Of a stretch of 43,243 nucleotides of DNA, positions 11,578-23,979 are shown piece after piece. Positions within the stretch are counted from its first letter, which is position 1, and each line of letters opens with the position of its first letter. Under the pieces are notes generated by a model. The model was not told the origin of the DNA. It searched no databases and worked only from the letters and a program-made list of their open reading frames with translations. A program made the translations under genes and the position numbers. Source of the stretch: Gnetum montanum (lineage: Eukaryota; Streptophyta; Gnetopsida; Gnetales; Gnetaceae); contig MNCI01009513.1 in NCBI GenBank assembly GCA_015680685.1, positions 118,540 to 161,782 on the forward strand, written 5' to 3'.

Positions 11578-12840
11578 TTGCTGCAACAGTGGTTGAATCC
11601 CAAATTGAAGCAGATTATCAATGAGAAGATTAGAGAACTCCTCAAGGAAAGGTTCATCTATTCCATTGTGGATAGCAAGTGGGTTGGCCCACTTGTGATT
11701 GTGCCAAAGAAAGGTGGCAAGTGGAGGGCCTATATTGACTTCAGGCTACTAAACATGACAACCTATAAAGATCATTTCCTATTTCCATTTGTGGACAAGG
11801 TGTTGGACACTCTCTCTAGGCATTGCTTCTATAGCTTTTTGGATGGTTATAATGGCTATAACCAAATTCAAATCACACTGAAAGATTAGGCCAAAACTAC
11901 ATTCACAAGTCCCTGGGGGACTTTTACATATAAAAAGATGTCTTTTGGTCTATGGAATGTCATTGCAACCTTCCAACGCCTTGTTCTCAACATTTTTCAA
12001 TAAAAAATTGGTAACAGGGTGGAAGTCTTGATGGATGACTTCTCCACCTATGGTGCTACAATTGAGCAAGCCTAAGATTGCCTTGAGTAAGTGCTTAAAA
12101 AGTGTGTGGAGACTAACCTTCAGCTTAATTGGCAAAAGAGCCATATGATGGTCTAGGAGAGTATTGTGCTGGGGCATAGAATCTTACAAGTAGGGATTGT
12201 GGTGGACATTATAAAGATTAGGACCATCCAAGAAATTACTTGTTAGCAGGAAAACATTAAATATGTTTAGTCATTCCTTGGCCACATTGGCTACTATTGA
12301 AGATACATAGAGAATGTCTCTAAGATTGCTAAACCAGTAGTGGAGCTAACAAAGAAAGATGCTTCATTTTTATGGATTGAGCAATGTGAAAAGGCATTTC
12401 AGCAACTCAAAGAAAAGATTGTAGAAACCCCAATTCTACAAGAAATAGATTGATCTTGATCATTTTGCATCATGACAGATGCATTGAATTATGCCTTGGG
12501 AGCTGTGCTCACATAGTTAGATGATAAAAAATGTCCATACTACATCCACTACATGAGTCAAAGAATTGTGGGTGCATAACTGAACTACACTATAACAAAG
12601 AAAGAGTTGATGGTTGTGGTGTATGCCTTGGAAAATTTAGGCACTATGTGCTTGGGTACAAGGTATTTATGCCCACAGATCATAGTGCAATTTGCTTCCT
12701 GATGAACAAATTGATGGTGAGCCCCTGTGTCATATAGTGGCTTGTGATATTACAAGAATTTGATCTCATGATGGTAGATCAAAAGGGGACCATGAATGTG
12801 GTTGTTGAGCACTTGTCTTGGTTATGATGGGATAACAAAG
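11578..12840 (+). pseudogene. Reverse transcriptase and RNase H of gypsy B
   Basis: The RT starts with the conserved connection (LKERFIYSIVDSKWVGPLV, VPKKGGKWRAYIDFRLLN), followed by the palm blocks FLDGYNGYNQI and TSPWGTFTYKKMSFGLWN and the catalytic box VLMDDFS. RNase H-like sequence follows near 12460-12660 (IMTDALNYALGAVLT, then TKKELMVVVYALE). The first 104 codons are open; later stops and a frameshift near 12640 break it. The counterpart in gypsy C lies at 14140-13305 on the other strand. Confidence 0.85.
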
Positions 12841-13029
12841 AGGAGGAGAGTCCACTTTTTGATTAGTTTTTTGATTAACTCCTCTTTGTTGATGTCATAA
12901 ATAAACAAGTGCTCATTGAACCTACATGGTACGAGGGAATCCTCACTTATCTTCTCACTCACAAGATGCCACAAGAGTTAGACCACCAGAAGAAATAATA
13001 GTTTCTTCATTAGGCCAAACGCTTCATGG

Positions 13030-13295
13030 AGATCAACAAACATCTTTACAAGGTGTGTGTCAATGGCCTAGTTTGTTGGTATGTTCCTAATGCTGACCAA
13101 CTACACATTCTCCAAGATGCTTATGAGGGCCCTTGTGGATGCCACTATGTTGGGAGATGCATGGCCATTAAGATCCTAATGGCAGGGTATTATTAGCCAA
13201 CACTCTTCAGAGATTCCCACAACTTCATTTACTCTTGTGATTGTTGTCAATGTGATGGTGGGATGACCACTTAAATGGAGGAACCTCAGTAGTGG
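13030..13295 (+). pseudogene. Integrase zinc domain of gypsy B, truncated
   Basis: The sequence VCWYVPNADQLHILQDAYEG, GCHYVGRCMAIKILMAGYY and YSCDCCQCDGG is the H-x-H-C-x-x-C zinc-binding start of a gypsy integrase. The catalytic core that should follow is absent. The sequence changes at about 13300 into RT/RNase H of gypsy C on the opposite strand. Confidence 0.75.
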
Positions 13296-13304
13296 ATCCA
13301 ACCT

Positions 13305-14140
13305 TAGTAGTTATAAGCATCTATCATAATATGAAAAGGCTTGGACCAATCCAAAGCTTGAAGGATTGGTGTTTAAATGAGTTTTTATTTTAAAGATTTA
13401 AATGCCTTTTCACAAGACTCTGATCATTTGAAGGGTGCATCCTTCTTTGTCAGTTCTACTAATAGTTTTGCAATCTTGGAGAAATTCTCTATGAACCTTC
13501 TATTGTATCCCATATGGCCTAAGAATGATCTAACATATTTCACTATCTATGGCCTTTAAGTGATATTTTGTATGACTCTTATCTTCTCAAGATCTATTTC
13601 TATTTCTTTCTAAGAAACTTTATGTCCTAATATGATCCCATCTTGGACCATGAGATGGTTCTTTTGCCAATTAAGCTTTAGATTTATTTCTACACATATT
13701 TTCAATAATTTCTCTAATTGGTCCAATGCTTTCTTAAAATATATCTCATATGTAGAAAATCATCCATGAACACCTCAATGCCATTTCTAATTTGCTTTTG
13801 GAAGGTACTAAGCACAAGTCTTTGGAATGTAGTGAGCACATTGCAAAGTTTAAATGGCATATGTTTGTAGGAAAACATTTTCCATGGACTGGTGAACGTT
13901 ATTTTCTCCTAGTCCTTAAATGCAATGCAGATCTGATTGTATCTACTATACCCATCTAGAAAACTATAGTACTCATGTCCTACAATAGTATCCAGGACCT
14001 GGTCAATAAATGGTAAAGGGAAGTGATCCTTGAACATAGTAGTGTTCAATAATTGAAAATCGATGCATCCTCACCACTTTCTTCCCTTCTTTGGAAAGAT
14101 TACTAAAGGGCTGATCCCTTAAGGAACTTTTCTAGCTCCT
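13305..14140 (-). pseudogene. Reverse transcriptase of gypsy C
   Basis: On the minus strand the translation shows ITFTSPWKMFSYKHMPFKL, then LTTFQRLVLSTFQKQIRN, the catalytic FMDDF box, and later LVELTKKDAPFK, CEKAFKSLK, TPILQALDWSKPFHIMIDAY, which aligns with the RT/RNase H connection of gypsy B. Sequence similarity ends near 13308. Several stops are present. Confidence 0.8.
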
Positions 14141-14749
14141 TTTTGACTACTTATTTTAGTTTAGAATTGAGTCTTCTTTGGGGTTGGTATCGTGGTTTGA
14201 CTATAGGATTGGTATATATCTAATGTTGACAAATTCTCAAATCAATACTTGTGATCTCATCATAAGACCACACAAATGCTATGGGCCACTTGTTGATAAC
14301 TTTAAACAATAACTTCTTCTTATCTTCATTCAAGTTAGCATTTATTATCACTGGATTCTTGTTATTTAAGAAAGCATATTCTAATGTTGTCGGTAGGACC
14401 TTTGGTTCTAAGAGTTTTGGCTCTATAGTGTCTAGGATCTTTAACTATTTCCAATCTATTTCTTCTTCTTGACTTATACGTGGATAGAAGTGCCTTTTCC
14501 TTAACTATTTCAACTTGTTGGTCTCTTCTACATAGGCATTGACGATTTGATTTGTTGGATTCAGATTCTTCATCTATGATCAACCATTGGGTGTCTTCTT
14601 GTTGAGTGGCTATTGCATATATACATTTCTACATACACATTTCTTTTATATATGTATTTCATGCCTTGATGTTTTTCTATTGATATTCTTTGCATGTAGT
14701 TACACCTATTATTGCTATATGTGATACATGGAATTCTTTGTCTTTAGAT

Positions 14750-15140
14750 GATACTAGCTTTGTCTTCCTTGGAGATTTCCAAGGACAAATCTTGAATACC
14801 AAGCTTAGCATCAACAGTGCTAAGCCAAGCCCTTCCCATTATGATTGGGAACTCTCCCTTATTTTTACCTACATGAATTACTAGAAAATTTTCAGGTTAG
14901 AACCAACCACCAATGATGGTAATCACATCATCCACTTATCCTAGTGTGGAATTGTGATTGACTAGTCCACAAGCTCTAATCAGATGTTCTTCTTCTTCAA
15001 TGGTGGTAGGTTCTAGGCCTGATACATGTCTTGTGATATCAAGCTTACTCCTGACTTGGAATCAAGTAGATCCTTGCACGGTTTTTGCCCTACTACTTGT
15101 AAGTACACCAAGGGACTTCCTAGATCTATTCATTTCTATG
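14750..15140 (-). pseudogene. Aspartic protease of gypsy C
   Basis: On the minus strand KPCKDLLDSKSGVSLISQDM aligns with KPCKDLLDLGSGVNLISHKM of gypsy B. The catalytic D-(T/L)-G-S motif is changed to D-S-K-S. Downstream FPIIMGRAWLSTVDAKLGIQ matches the second conserved block. Frameshifts separate the two parts. Confidence 0.7.
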
Positions 15141-15399
15141 GAAGTGCTTCTGCCTTAATCCAATGGGTGATGGTCTATGTTAGCATGATAGTCGTGATAT
15201 TTGCATTAGCTAATGAAGGAAGCTTATGACTTCTAGGAAGACTGGATGTGGATGGGAGAGAAGTAGATGTAATCCTCATCCTTCGAACCTTTTCTGGGCT
15301 CATTCAAAATAACGATTGTTTCCTTGATTTTGGTTTATGGGTAATCACTTCCCCTTGAATATTAAACACCCTGGTTGCACTTTTTTGTTGCAGTTGAGA

Positions 15400-17100
15400 T
15401 GGCAATTTTCCCTACATTACAAGAGGTGGAACTAATGGTAAAGGAGTAAGATGTTGATTTGAGGAACCAGCTACTTGTGGATGCATGTATGAGTTTGGGT
15501 TTGTCCTGGTGTTGTGGATCTATGGTATTTAGGCAAATAGTACTATGGAGGTTGAATTACTACATTACTTGGAGAGATTGGATGTTGGACGTAGTATTTG
15601 TAAGGATCAGGTTGATATGGATATTGTTGGCATGTTGGTGGCATGGCCCATGATTGGAGCTATTGCCACTACTGATGATATTGCTCTTGTGGCTATGGGT
15701 AGGCTCCACTAGGATAGTACGTGGGTTGGAAGGCTTACCTGTAGTTACCTTGAGGGTAAGGTAATCGTTTGGGCATTTTTTTGACAAAGGATTAAGTGCA
15801 TATACCCTTGCTTCTTGTAAGTGTGCCATTAAAGGAAAACATCCCTTGAGATGTTTGTATTGGCATATGACACATTCTTTTTCATCTTTGGAGCTTGTTT
15901 ATGAACATTTAGCTAATGAGGCCACTTTTCCTTTCTATCCAAAATCTCTCTTCTTCTTCTTATCTTTGCCTTTACCTAAGGCTTGCTTAGTTCATTCCTT
16001 CACAATCTTTAAAGTTGTTGCAAAATTTTCATCAATTGAATTCCACATTTTCTCTACCTTAGTTGCTATGTCAATGACCTTATTTTTCATCAACCAAGTC
16101 TTCTTCTGAATCACCTAGTTCAAGGTCTCTTTTTCTTGTGGGTCACAAACTCTTACATCTCTTTTTCTAATGGATGGATCTTTGTTGCATTTCTCTCTTG
16201 ATTCTCTTTTCCTTAGTTTTCCCTCTTCCTTGGTCACTTGATAGATTAATCTTTGTATCTAATGGATAGACATTTCAGATAGTTAACCTTGGGCATAACC
16301 CCAAGGGTCTTCCTAGCCTTGTTTCGAAGCTCATTAACAATGTGTCTTAGTTTCTCCTGTTGAGAAAATCCATGGCCAAGGCACCTGTGTAACAATGAAT
16401 AATATCATTTCATTACCACATCAAGGGATTCATGGGTCCCTTTTGTTCATCCTCAGATCTATTTTTGTAGATTGGACACCTAGGAATAAGTTTAATATAT
16501 GTCATTGAAAAGCTTTAGCATGGGATTCCATCTCATGATTGATTTTGGTTCAAGTGATCTGCACTAGCTTTTAGCTTCTTTCACAAGTGTCCTAAGGAAC
16601 AACTTTAGTTTCTACCAATTGCTTTCTATGTTTTGTAGGACACATGCATCATGGAATTCTTGAAGGTGGTGTTGAGGATGAGCACTGTAACAACCCTCAA
16701 ATCTAGGCATGGTATTAATGTCTAGCCACTTGATGCGGCTATCCATGATGTGCCTAGTTAGTATATAGATAGCTTCCTGAATGTTGATCATATTGCATGT
16801 TGCCATTAGGGGTTCATCATCATGATTGGATTTTTGAGCTTTGTTGTAGTGGTACCCCCTTCAATGCTCATACCTTTCTTGATCCTCTCTTCTATCCCTA
16901 TGCCTTCTTGGTTTATAGTTCTCATCTTCTTCATTAGAGTATCTTAGGTAATGGTTATAGTGATCATGAGCTCTTTGTTCTTCCTTGTTATGATCTCGAT
17001 ACCTTTGTCTCCTCTTGTTGGAGTCCATTGATGATCATGAAGATGAAGATGAGGCTGTAGCAAAATGATATTGGCTTTTCCTCCCTGATGACTCTGGTAT
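15400..17100 (-). pseudogene. gag region of gypsy C
   Basis: The minus strand around 16400-16260 reads LLHRCLGHGFSQQEKLRHIV and NELRNKARKTLGVMPK, the same gag block as in gypsy A (LLNRCPSHGFSEEW). Further upstream, at 16806-16612, lies RFEGCYSAHPQHHLQEFHDA. Downstream lies a Tyr/Pro/Gln-rich stretch near 15800-15600. Stops are frequent. Confidence 0.7.
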
Positions 17101-17835
17101 TCCTCCATGTGGGATTCAGCAGAAACTCTTGGCCTTGAGTTTTTCCTATACGTGGAGTTTGTTGCCTCCCTTCTAGGTGTCTTGGCTAGGGTAGAATGTA
17201 ATTGAACTTTGAAAGGTTCTTCAAGTTAGATGATAAGTGTTTGAGAAGGGTCCTCATGATTCTAATGGAATTTTTTTTGCAATAAATGCATCACCATTGA
17301 GTTCTTCTAAGATAATTGAAGTGTTAACTTACTTACCTTTGTTATGTACATGCTTAATTTCCATGGCAACATCTCTTTTCAACTACTCCTTTGTGGGTTG
17401 ATAAGGCCTTATTATGTACTTAATCACATGGTACCCTTCTTATACCTAGTTTAGATTCATTCCCCTTAAGGTGGTTTGAAGCATGTTGAGTGCTGCTCAC
17501 TCTAGAGGTAGGACTATGTTGCCCTGTATGTCTCTCCACCTCATTTGCTTGTTTTGATGAAAGATGAAAGTAAAGTCTTCATGGTAAGGACCAGTGTGAA
17601 TGTATGTGATTCTGGTTTGCATGGACATCCTCAAATCGTCTTTCTCACTGATTTTGTCATTAGCTCTTTGTAATTCTTTGGTAGGGGATGACTAGTCTTT
17701 AAGAGAAGCTAGGTTGAAATTATAATGCTTGTTAAGTATGTGTGTTTTCAAGTTTACTTAAGGATTGTAGGTTTTACCTTTAAATTCATAATACAACAAA
17801 TTTTGTGAAATCAACTACTTAGCACACATTGACTA

Positions 17836-17853
17836 TCCTCAGCAATGGCATCA
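17836..17853 (-). other. tRNA-Asp primer-binding site of gypsy C
   Basis: The plus strand reads ATCCTCAGCAATGGCATCA up to 17853, a decayed match to the tRNA-Asp 3' end (CCA changed to TCA). It sits 1 nt from the LTR, like the sites of the related elements. Confidence 0.7.
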
Positions 17854-17854
17854 A

Positions 17855-18742
17855 TGATGAGTGATTGAACAATCCAACATCCAAGCATACAAGTCACGAG
17901 TGTTCACGCATGCCCGATTGTAATCCATAGATAGACAATGTTGATATGCTAGTAATTGAGTTGAAGTTTGAGATCATTGTCTTCCCACGTGGAGCTAGTG
18001 AAATTCAAGCATATGGTTTAGCTCACTATGAGGTGTATGATAGTTGATGTTGTGTGGCATAAATTACTCCTAAGCATAAACATAATGAGATGAAAATAAT
18101 TTCGAAGTCTAGGTAATAGCAAGTAAGTATATTTATTCTATTCTAAGTAATAGGAATCTATTCCTAGTCCTTCGACCACATCTTGGACTTATGTAGTTGC
18201 CACTGGGTTACCAAGTAGAGTTATCACCAAGCAAATCAAATAGCACCATTACTGGGATTACCAAACAACTACACTTAACATTTGAAACTAGTGGTACCCA
18301 TGTTGATGTGCTAAGTGTGCATATAAAGTAAGTACTTGAAAAGGTAAAGTGCTAACTAAGCACACATGAAAAATTATTCTAAGTAAACAGAAAGTGAACT
18401 AAGTGATGTTGTAATGATGCAAAATAGCTTGATCTTTATTGCTGTTCACACATTATGTCTAAGTACAATATGTTCGAATAAAGACTCCATTCATTGTTTA
18501 ACACCACACTACAAGCATACACTTCTATTGCTAAGTTACGAAAATAAATTGACAAAGTCTAGTTATTATGGAATGAAAAGTTATGTAGATTATGTGTGGA
18601 AGTATTGTATTTATAGGGTTGTACACATCTTGAGATATCATATCAACGATGACATAGCATGGACTACGGTATCATATAAACAACATCATTGATGCAATAT
18701 TGTTGTTACAATATTGTTAGTGACAAAAAATTGACTTTATCA
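17855..18742 (-). repeat. 5' LTR of gypsy C (about 888 bp)
   Basis: It begins TGATAAAG and ends TCATCA on the minus strand. TATA box at plus-strand 18608-18615 (TATTTATA), AATAAA in R near 18431-18440, paired motif ACTGGGTTACCAAG (18202-18215) and ACTGGGATTACCAA (18251-18264), and a six-site octamer array at 18633-18716. The outer (18742) boundary is set by homology and by the TG start and is less certain than the inner one. Confidence 0.7.
18633..18716 (-). promoter_or_regulatory. Six-site octamer array in LTR C
   Basis: Octamers: AGATATCA (18633), CGATGACA (18647), CGGTATCA (18667), CAACATCA (18681), CAATATTG (18695) and CAATATTG (18709). Spacers are 6, 12, 6, 6 and 6 bp. This is exactly the spacing plan of the array at 39815-39898 although the octamers differ. 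It begins 18 bp from the TATA box. Confidence 0.6.
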
Positions 18743-19748
18743 GTTAAGCAAACAAAAATAGTAGCATAATAATGACTTGAGTATAATTGAGCTTGCAACT
18801 TTTTCCCTATAAGGTAATTAGTTTATTCATAGAGTCATATTATCATTAGTAATAAATATAGAACATGATACCTTTGGAAGATTATGACTAAACATTAAAA
18901 ATATTAAAAAAGAGAAAAAAGAATAAACTAAGCAAAATTTTAAATGAGACTTTTAGATTGCTTAATTTTGTTAAACATTACTATGTTTTGAAAATCTATT
19001 CATTGAAAAATATGAACAATTTTTTTAAAAAATTATAACTATGGTTTTATTTAAAATAATTATCAATTTTTAAAAATCTCAATATACTCAATTTTCAATT
19101 CCTTTAATTTTTTATTTACCTTACATGTATAGCTTTAATTTTAATCAAACAAGAAATTTCCTTCAACCCATTTTACCTTGCATGGTCACCTTTAAAGATG
19201 ATGTTTATATGCAAGCATTCAATCAATTTCTCCTATGGTTCTAAAGGTGTCTTAGTCATAGAGTAACTTATTTATTACCAAATCCATGAATAACTAATTC
19301 ATTATACATATAGAAAAATTATTCTTGCTAGAACGTGATGGTACATGATTAAGTATAAAGATATGAAAATAACCGTAGACTTATTATTAGTTAAAGGATG
19401 TAATTCAATGTTCATTCTACTAAATAAGAATTTGAAAAAGGTTAATAGAGAAGTACAAAAGAAAGCTCTTTTTTAGCTCACAAATAGGCCTTACTACCCA
19501 ACAAATAGGCACATTTTAACAAATTCGAAAGCATGCTAGCAAATTTTTAAATGAAAAGCAATGAGTTGAAATGGATGCCAAACAAGTTTAGTTTAGTTGG
19601 TTTAACATGCCCAAAGAAAAATGTAAAAATAAAATAAATGATTAAAGTTACATTTATAAAATATGAAAAGCTTGCTAGAGGGTGGAAGTTTCTTTTAATG
19701 TGGTGGATCCAAAAGATGGGCATAAGTTTTAAGAAATTCTATCAAATA
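18743..19748. other. AT-rich stretch with no visible gene
   Basis: The segment between gypsy C and the copia element is A+T rich with runs of A and T (for example near 19020-19090). The open frame at 19638-19820 is short and has no recognisable domain. Nothing further is supported. Confidence 0.5.
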
Positions 19749-20032
19749 TGTTGGAGTCATGTGGTGATTGATCTGAATTCTATTTTTGGTTTTTTGCTAT
19801 TACATTATACTAGAAGTTGAAGGGTCGACTGTTTTAGTTATGGATGGTTTCTTGATGCATATTTATGTAATGTTTCGAAACTCTCTTGAAACTGTAGTTT
19901 GAAAAATATATAATGAAACTCTAGTGTGGCTATGAATTAGATGTGATCTTGCTGAACCACAAAAATTCTGTGTTTCATGTGTGCTTGTTTTTCCTGTTCT
20001 TATTTTTTTTTCACTTAATTCATTTCTTAACA
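19749..20032 (+). repeat. 5' LTR of the copia element
   Basis: It starts TGTTGGAGTC and ends TTCTTAACA. It shares long blocks with the 3' LTR, for example AACTCTAGTGTGGCTATGAA and GATCTTGCTGAACCAC. An ATATATAATGAAACTC stretch is shared near 19906-19922. Confidence 0.85.
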
Positions 20033-20035
20033 AAT

Positions 20036-20047
20036 TAGTATCGGAGC
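20036..20047 (+). other. tRNA-iMet-type primer-binding site
   Basis: TAGTATCGGAGC matches the standard copia site TGGTATCAGAGC, complementary to initiator methionine tRNA, at 10 of 12 positions. It lies 3 nt after the 5' LTR. Confidence 0.8.
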
Positions 20048-20071
20048 GAGGTTTTCCAAGGATCAGTAGGA

Positions 20072-23000
20072 GTGATGGTGTTCGAGGATGAGAAAGTTAA
20101 GATCGGCAAATTCAATGGGACAAACTTAAGGTTTTTGAAGATGCAAATCGAAGATTATTTGTACAAGAAGAAGTTGCATGAATTGTTGGGGAAGAAGCCA
20201 AATCATATGAGCAAAGAGGATTAGGAGCTGTTAGATCGCGCTAGGCTCTTGGGGTGATTCGTTTGACATTATCACAGAATGTTGTGTTCAATATCATCAA
20301 TGAAAAGACTACTGAGGGTTTGATGAAGGCCTTATCAAAATATGTACGAGAAACTATATGCCTCGAACAAGGTATATCTGATGCATTAATTATTCAATCT
20401 GAGGATGTCTGAAGGTGTGTCGATTACAAATCACATCAATGAGTTCAGTGCGATCATGAGTCAGTTGAGTTATGTGGAAATCGACTTTGATGATGAGATC
20501 AATGCATTGATCTTGTTATCATCATTGCTTGATAGTTGGTTTGCAATGGTGACTACAATTAGTAGTTCATCAAAAGATTAAAAATTGAAGTTGTGCAGAG
20601 TTCAAAATTTGATTCTTAGTGAGGATATATGCAGAAGGGAATTAGGTGAATCTTTGGGTTCTGCCTTGAGAAATGAAGTCAGAGGTAGAAGTCTTTAGTG
20701 GGGATAGAATTAGGGCCATGAAAAATCAAAGTCCAAGGGAAGAAGTCAATTCAAGGGTCAAAAGAATGTCACCTATTGGAATTATGATCATAAAGGTCAC
20801 CTCAAAAAATAGTGCATGACGCCAAAGGAAAAAGAAAAAAGAAAAATCAACATGATGATTTAGCGAATGCAACTATTGAAGAAATTGTTGATGCCCTAGT
20901 TTGTTGTGTAGACAGTGGTATTAAATCTTAGATTCTTGATTCAAGTGCATTGTTTCACTCTACTCCTTCTATAGAACTATTTAATAACTATGTTGTTGGG
21001 AATTTTGGAAAGGTTTATCTTGTAGATGATGAGCGATTGAACATTGTGGTGAAAGATGATGTTTATATAAAGACTGCCCACAGGAAGCAACTGGAGTTAT
21101 TGAATGTTAAACATGTTCCATGTTTAAGAGAAAACCTTATTTCTATTGGTTAGATAGATGCTGAAGGGTACAATACAATATTTGGAGGTAGACTCTAGAA
21201 AATAATTAAAGGAAATTTGATCATGGCTCGGGGAAATAAGGTGGGAACATTGTACACCACTTCAGAAATAAAAGACAGTGTAAGTGGTTGATTTAGAATC
21301 AATGTCAACGTTGTGGCATCGGAGGTTGGGTCACGTGAGTGAAAAAGGAATGAAGTTGCTAGTCTCATACGGGAGATTACTAGACTTGAAGTCTGTTGAT
21401 GTTGGTTTACATAAAGGATGTGTTTATGGAAAGCAAAAAAGAGTTAATTTATCAAAAGTTGGAAGAACATTAAAGACTAAGAAGTTGGAACTGGCACATA
21501 CAGATGTATGGGGACCAACCTCATTGAGTTCCCTTGGTGGCTCATACTATTATATCACATTCATTGACAATTCCACTAGAAAGGTATGGGTTTATTTTCT
21601 TAAAAATAAATCTGATGTGTTTTTTACATTTAAAAGGTAGAAGGTAGAATTGGAGAACCAAATTGGTTTGAAAGTTAGTGTTTGAGGTCCTATAATGGAG
21701 GGGAATATGAGAGTTTAGAGTTCAAGGCTTTCTGTTATGAGAATGGGATTACAATGATTAAGATGGTTCTTGAAACACCAGAGTAGAATGGTGTTGTTGA
21801 GAGAATGAACAAGACCTTGAATGAGAGAGCTAGAAGCATAAGGATATCTTCTGGACTACCAAAGATGCTTTGGGCAGATGTAGTCAACACAATAGCCTAT
21901 CTCATAAATTAAGGACCTTCAGTTTTGCTGGACTTTAAGATACATGAGGAGGAATGGTCAGGAAAGGCAGTAAACTTCTCATATTTAAAAGTTTTTGGTT
22001 GTGTATCATATGTGCACTTAGGTTTTGATGTTTGAGATAAACTTGATCCTAAAGCCAAGAAATGTTATTTTATTGGCTATGGTTATGATAATTTTGGTTA
22101 TTGTTTTTGGGATGATCAAAATAGAAAAATTATAAGGCACAAGGATGTCACTTTTAATGAACATGTGGTGTACAAGGATAGGTCTAGATTAGAATCTAAT
22201 AGTGCAGGGAAGCAGGAAAAGAAAAGTGAGAAGGTTAAATTGGAAGAGATATCTGAGAGGAATGTAGCTAGAAGGATTCAAGAAAATCTTGGAAATAGGT
22301 TAGCTAAAGATGAAGTTGAAGTTGAGTTAGAAACAGTTACACCAGAGCCTCAATTGAGAAGGTTTGCTAGAACACCAAAGCCCAGAGATAGGTATTCTTC
22401 TTTGTTTTATTATTTACTTTTGACTGATGCTAGAGAACTAGAATGTTTTGATAAAGCAATGTAGGCAATAGATCATTTGTTAAGTGGGAGTTGGCTATGA
22501 GAGATGAGATGAAGTCACTCTAGAGGAATACGACGTGGACATTGACTAAGTTGCCAAAAGGAAAGAGGGCATTGTAGAATAAGTGGGTGTATAGGGTCAA
22601 AGAAGAACATGATGCAACAAAAGATACAAGACAAGGTTAGTAGTTAAGGGTTTTCAACAAAAAAGAGGAATTGACTACACAGAGATTTTCTCTCATGTAG
22701 TAAAGTTGACTACCATTAGATTAGTGCTAAGTATTATGGTTATTGATGATTTGCATCTAGAATAGTTAGATGTCAAAACTACTTTCTTGCATGGTGACGT
22801 TGATGAGGACATTTACATGGTTCAACTAGAAGGTTTTCAAGTTGTTGGTAGAAAATATCTTGTGTGCAAGTAGAAGAAGAGCTTGTACAAGAAATTTGAT
22901 TGGTTCATGTTTAATGCTAATTTCACAAGATGTGAATGGATCATTGTTGCTACGCAAGGAGGTTTGATGACTGCTACATTATTTTGTTCTTGTATGTTGA

Positions 23001-23960
23001 TGACATGCTGGTTGCAAGGTCCAATTTACAGGAGATAGATAAACTAAATCAACAATTGGCAAAGGAATTTGAGATGAAAGACTTGGGACTAGCCAAGTAG
23101 ATACTTGGAATGAGAATCAGTAGAACCAGATCTCAAGGGATTCTCAAGTTGTCTCAGGAAAAGTATATAGAGAAAGTGCTTAGCAGGTTTAGTATTCAAG
23201 ATGCAAAGACTAAATGTACTCCATTGGGAAGTCACTTTATTCTCAGTAAGAATCAGTCACCAAGGATAGAATAAGAATGTGAACAAATGTCCAGAATACC
23301 ATATGTTTCAGTAGTTGGAAGTTTAATGTATGCTATGATCTATACCAGACTTGACATAGCAAATGTAGTGGAAGTTGTTAGTAGGTTCATGTTTGATCCA
23401 GGAAGGGAGTATTGGGCAGCTTTAAAGTGGCTCTTGAGATATCTGAAAGGAACTTTAGGTATGACACTTTGTTTTAAAAAGAGCATTATTCCTCTACAAG
23501 GTTTTTCTGATGCAGATTTGGGAGGTGATTTGGATAGCAGGAAGAGCACCACTGGTTGTATTTTCACTATGGGTAGTACTATTGTGAGTTGGATGTCTTG
23601 ACTTTAGAAGAGTGTTGCTCTTTCAACCACAGAAGCAGAATATATGGCTATATCACAAGCTGGAAAGGAGATCATTTGGTTAAAGGGTCTTCTAAGAGAG
23701 TTAGGTAAGACAAGACAACAATGAGCTTTTCAATGATAGTCAAAGTGCCATACATCTGGCTAGAGATCTAGTTTTTCATTTTAGACCTAAACACATTTGG
23801 TTGAGGTATCATCATATTTGTGGATTGATAGATGATGGGACATTACTGTTGAGGAAGATTCCTAGGTCAGAGAACCCTGCAGACATGTTGACTAAAGTGG
23901 TCACCACTACTAAGTTGAGGCTCTACATGACCTTAGCAGGCCTCCATGGTTAGTGATGAG
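20072..23960 (+). pseudogene. gag-pol remnant of the copia element
   Basis: gag begins at ATG 20072 (MVFEDEKVKIGKFNGTN) and its zinc knuckle is decayed (WNYDHKGHLKK; two Cys lost). The protease region has ILDSSALFHSTPS in place of the usual ILDSGAS. Integrase shows LWHRRLGHVSEKGM, ELAHTDVWGP and, after a frameshift near 21680, the block ending NGVVERMNKTLNERARS. RT has the catalytic box LYVDDMLV near 22990, and RNase H has FSDADLGGDLDSRKSTTG and STTEAEYMA near 23510-23650. Stops and frameshifts occur in every domain. Confidence 0.85.
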
Positions 23961-23979
23961 AAGGCCTTGCATTAGGAGT

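Larger units (their letters stand above)
7143..13300 (+). mobile_element. Gypsy element B (LTR to integrase zinc domain)
   Basis: Order: 5' LTR 7143-7865, tRNA-Asp primer site 7867-7884, gag, aspartic protease, reverse transcriptase, RNase H, integrase HHCC domain. This is the gag-PR-RT-RH-IN order of Ty3/gypsy, and the protease and RT resemble the Athila/Tat group. The integrase core and the 3' LTR are missing. The element stops at about 13300, where gypsy C begins in the opposite orientation. Many stops and some frameshifts break the coding regions. Confidence 0.85.
13300..18742 (-). mobile_element. Gypsy element C (LTR to start of RNase H)
   Basis: Read right to left: 5' LTR 18742-17855, primer site, gag, protease, RT and the first RNase H residues (about 13310). 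It is related to elements A and B and points at B tail to tail. RNase H proper, integrase and the 3' LTR are missing. All coding parts carry stops. Confidence 0.85.

Noticed and set aside
7143-18742. Autointegration of a single gypsy copy as the cause of the inverted pair
   Set aside because: RT, protease and gag are present in both arms, so at least two copies or a template switch are needed; simple autointegration would split, not duplicate, them.
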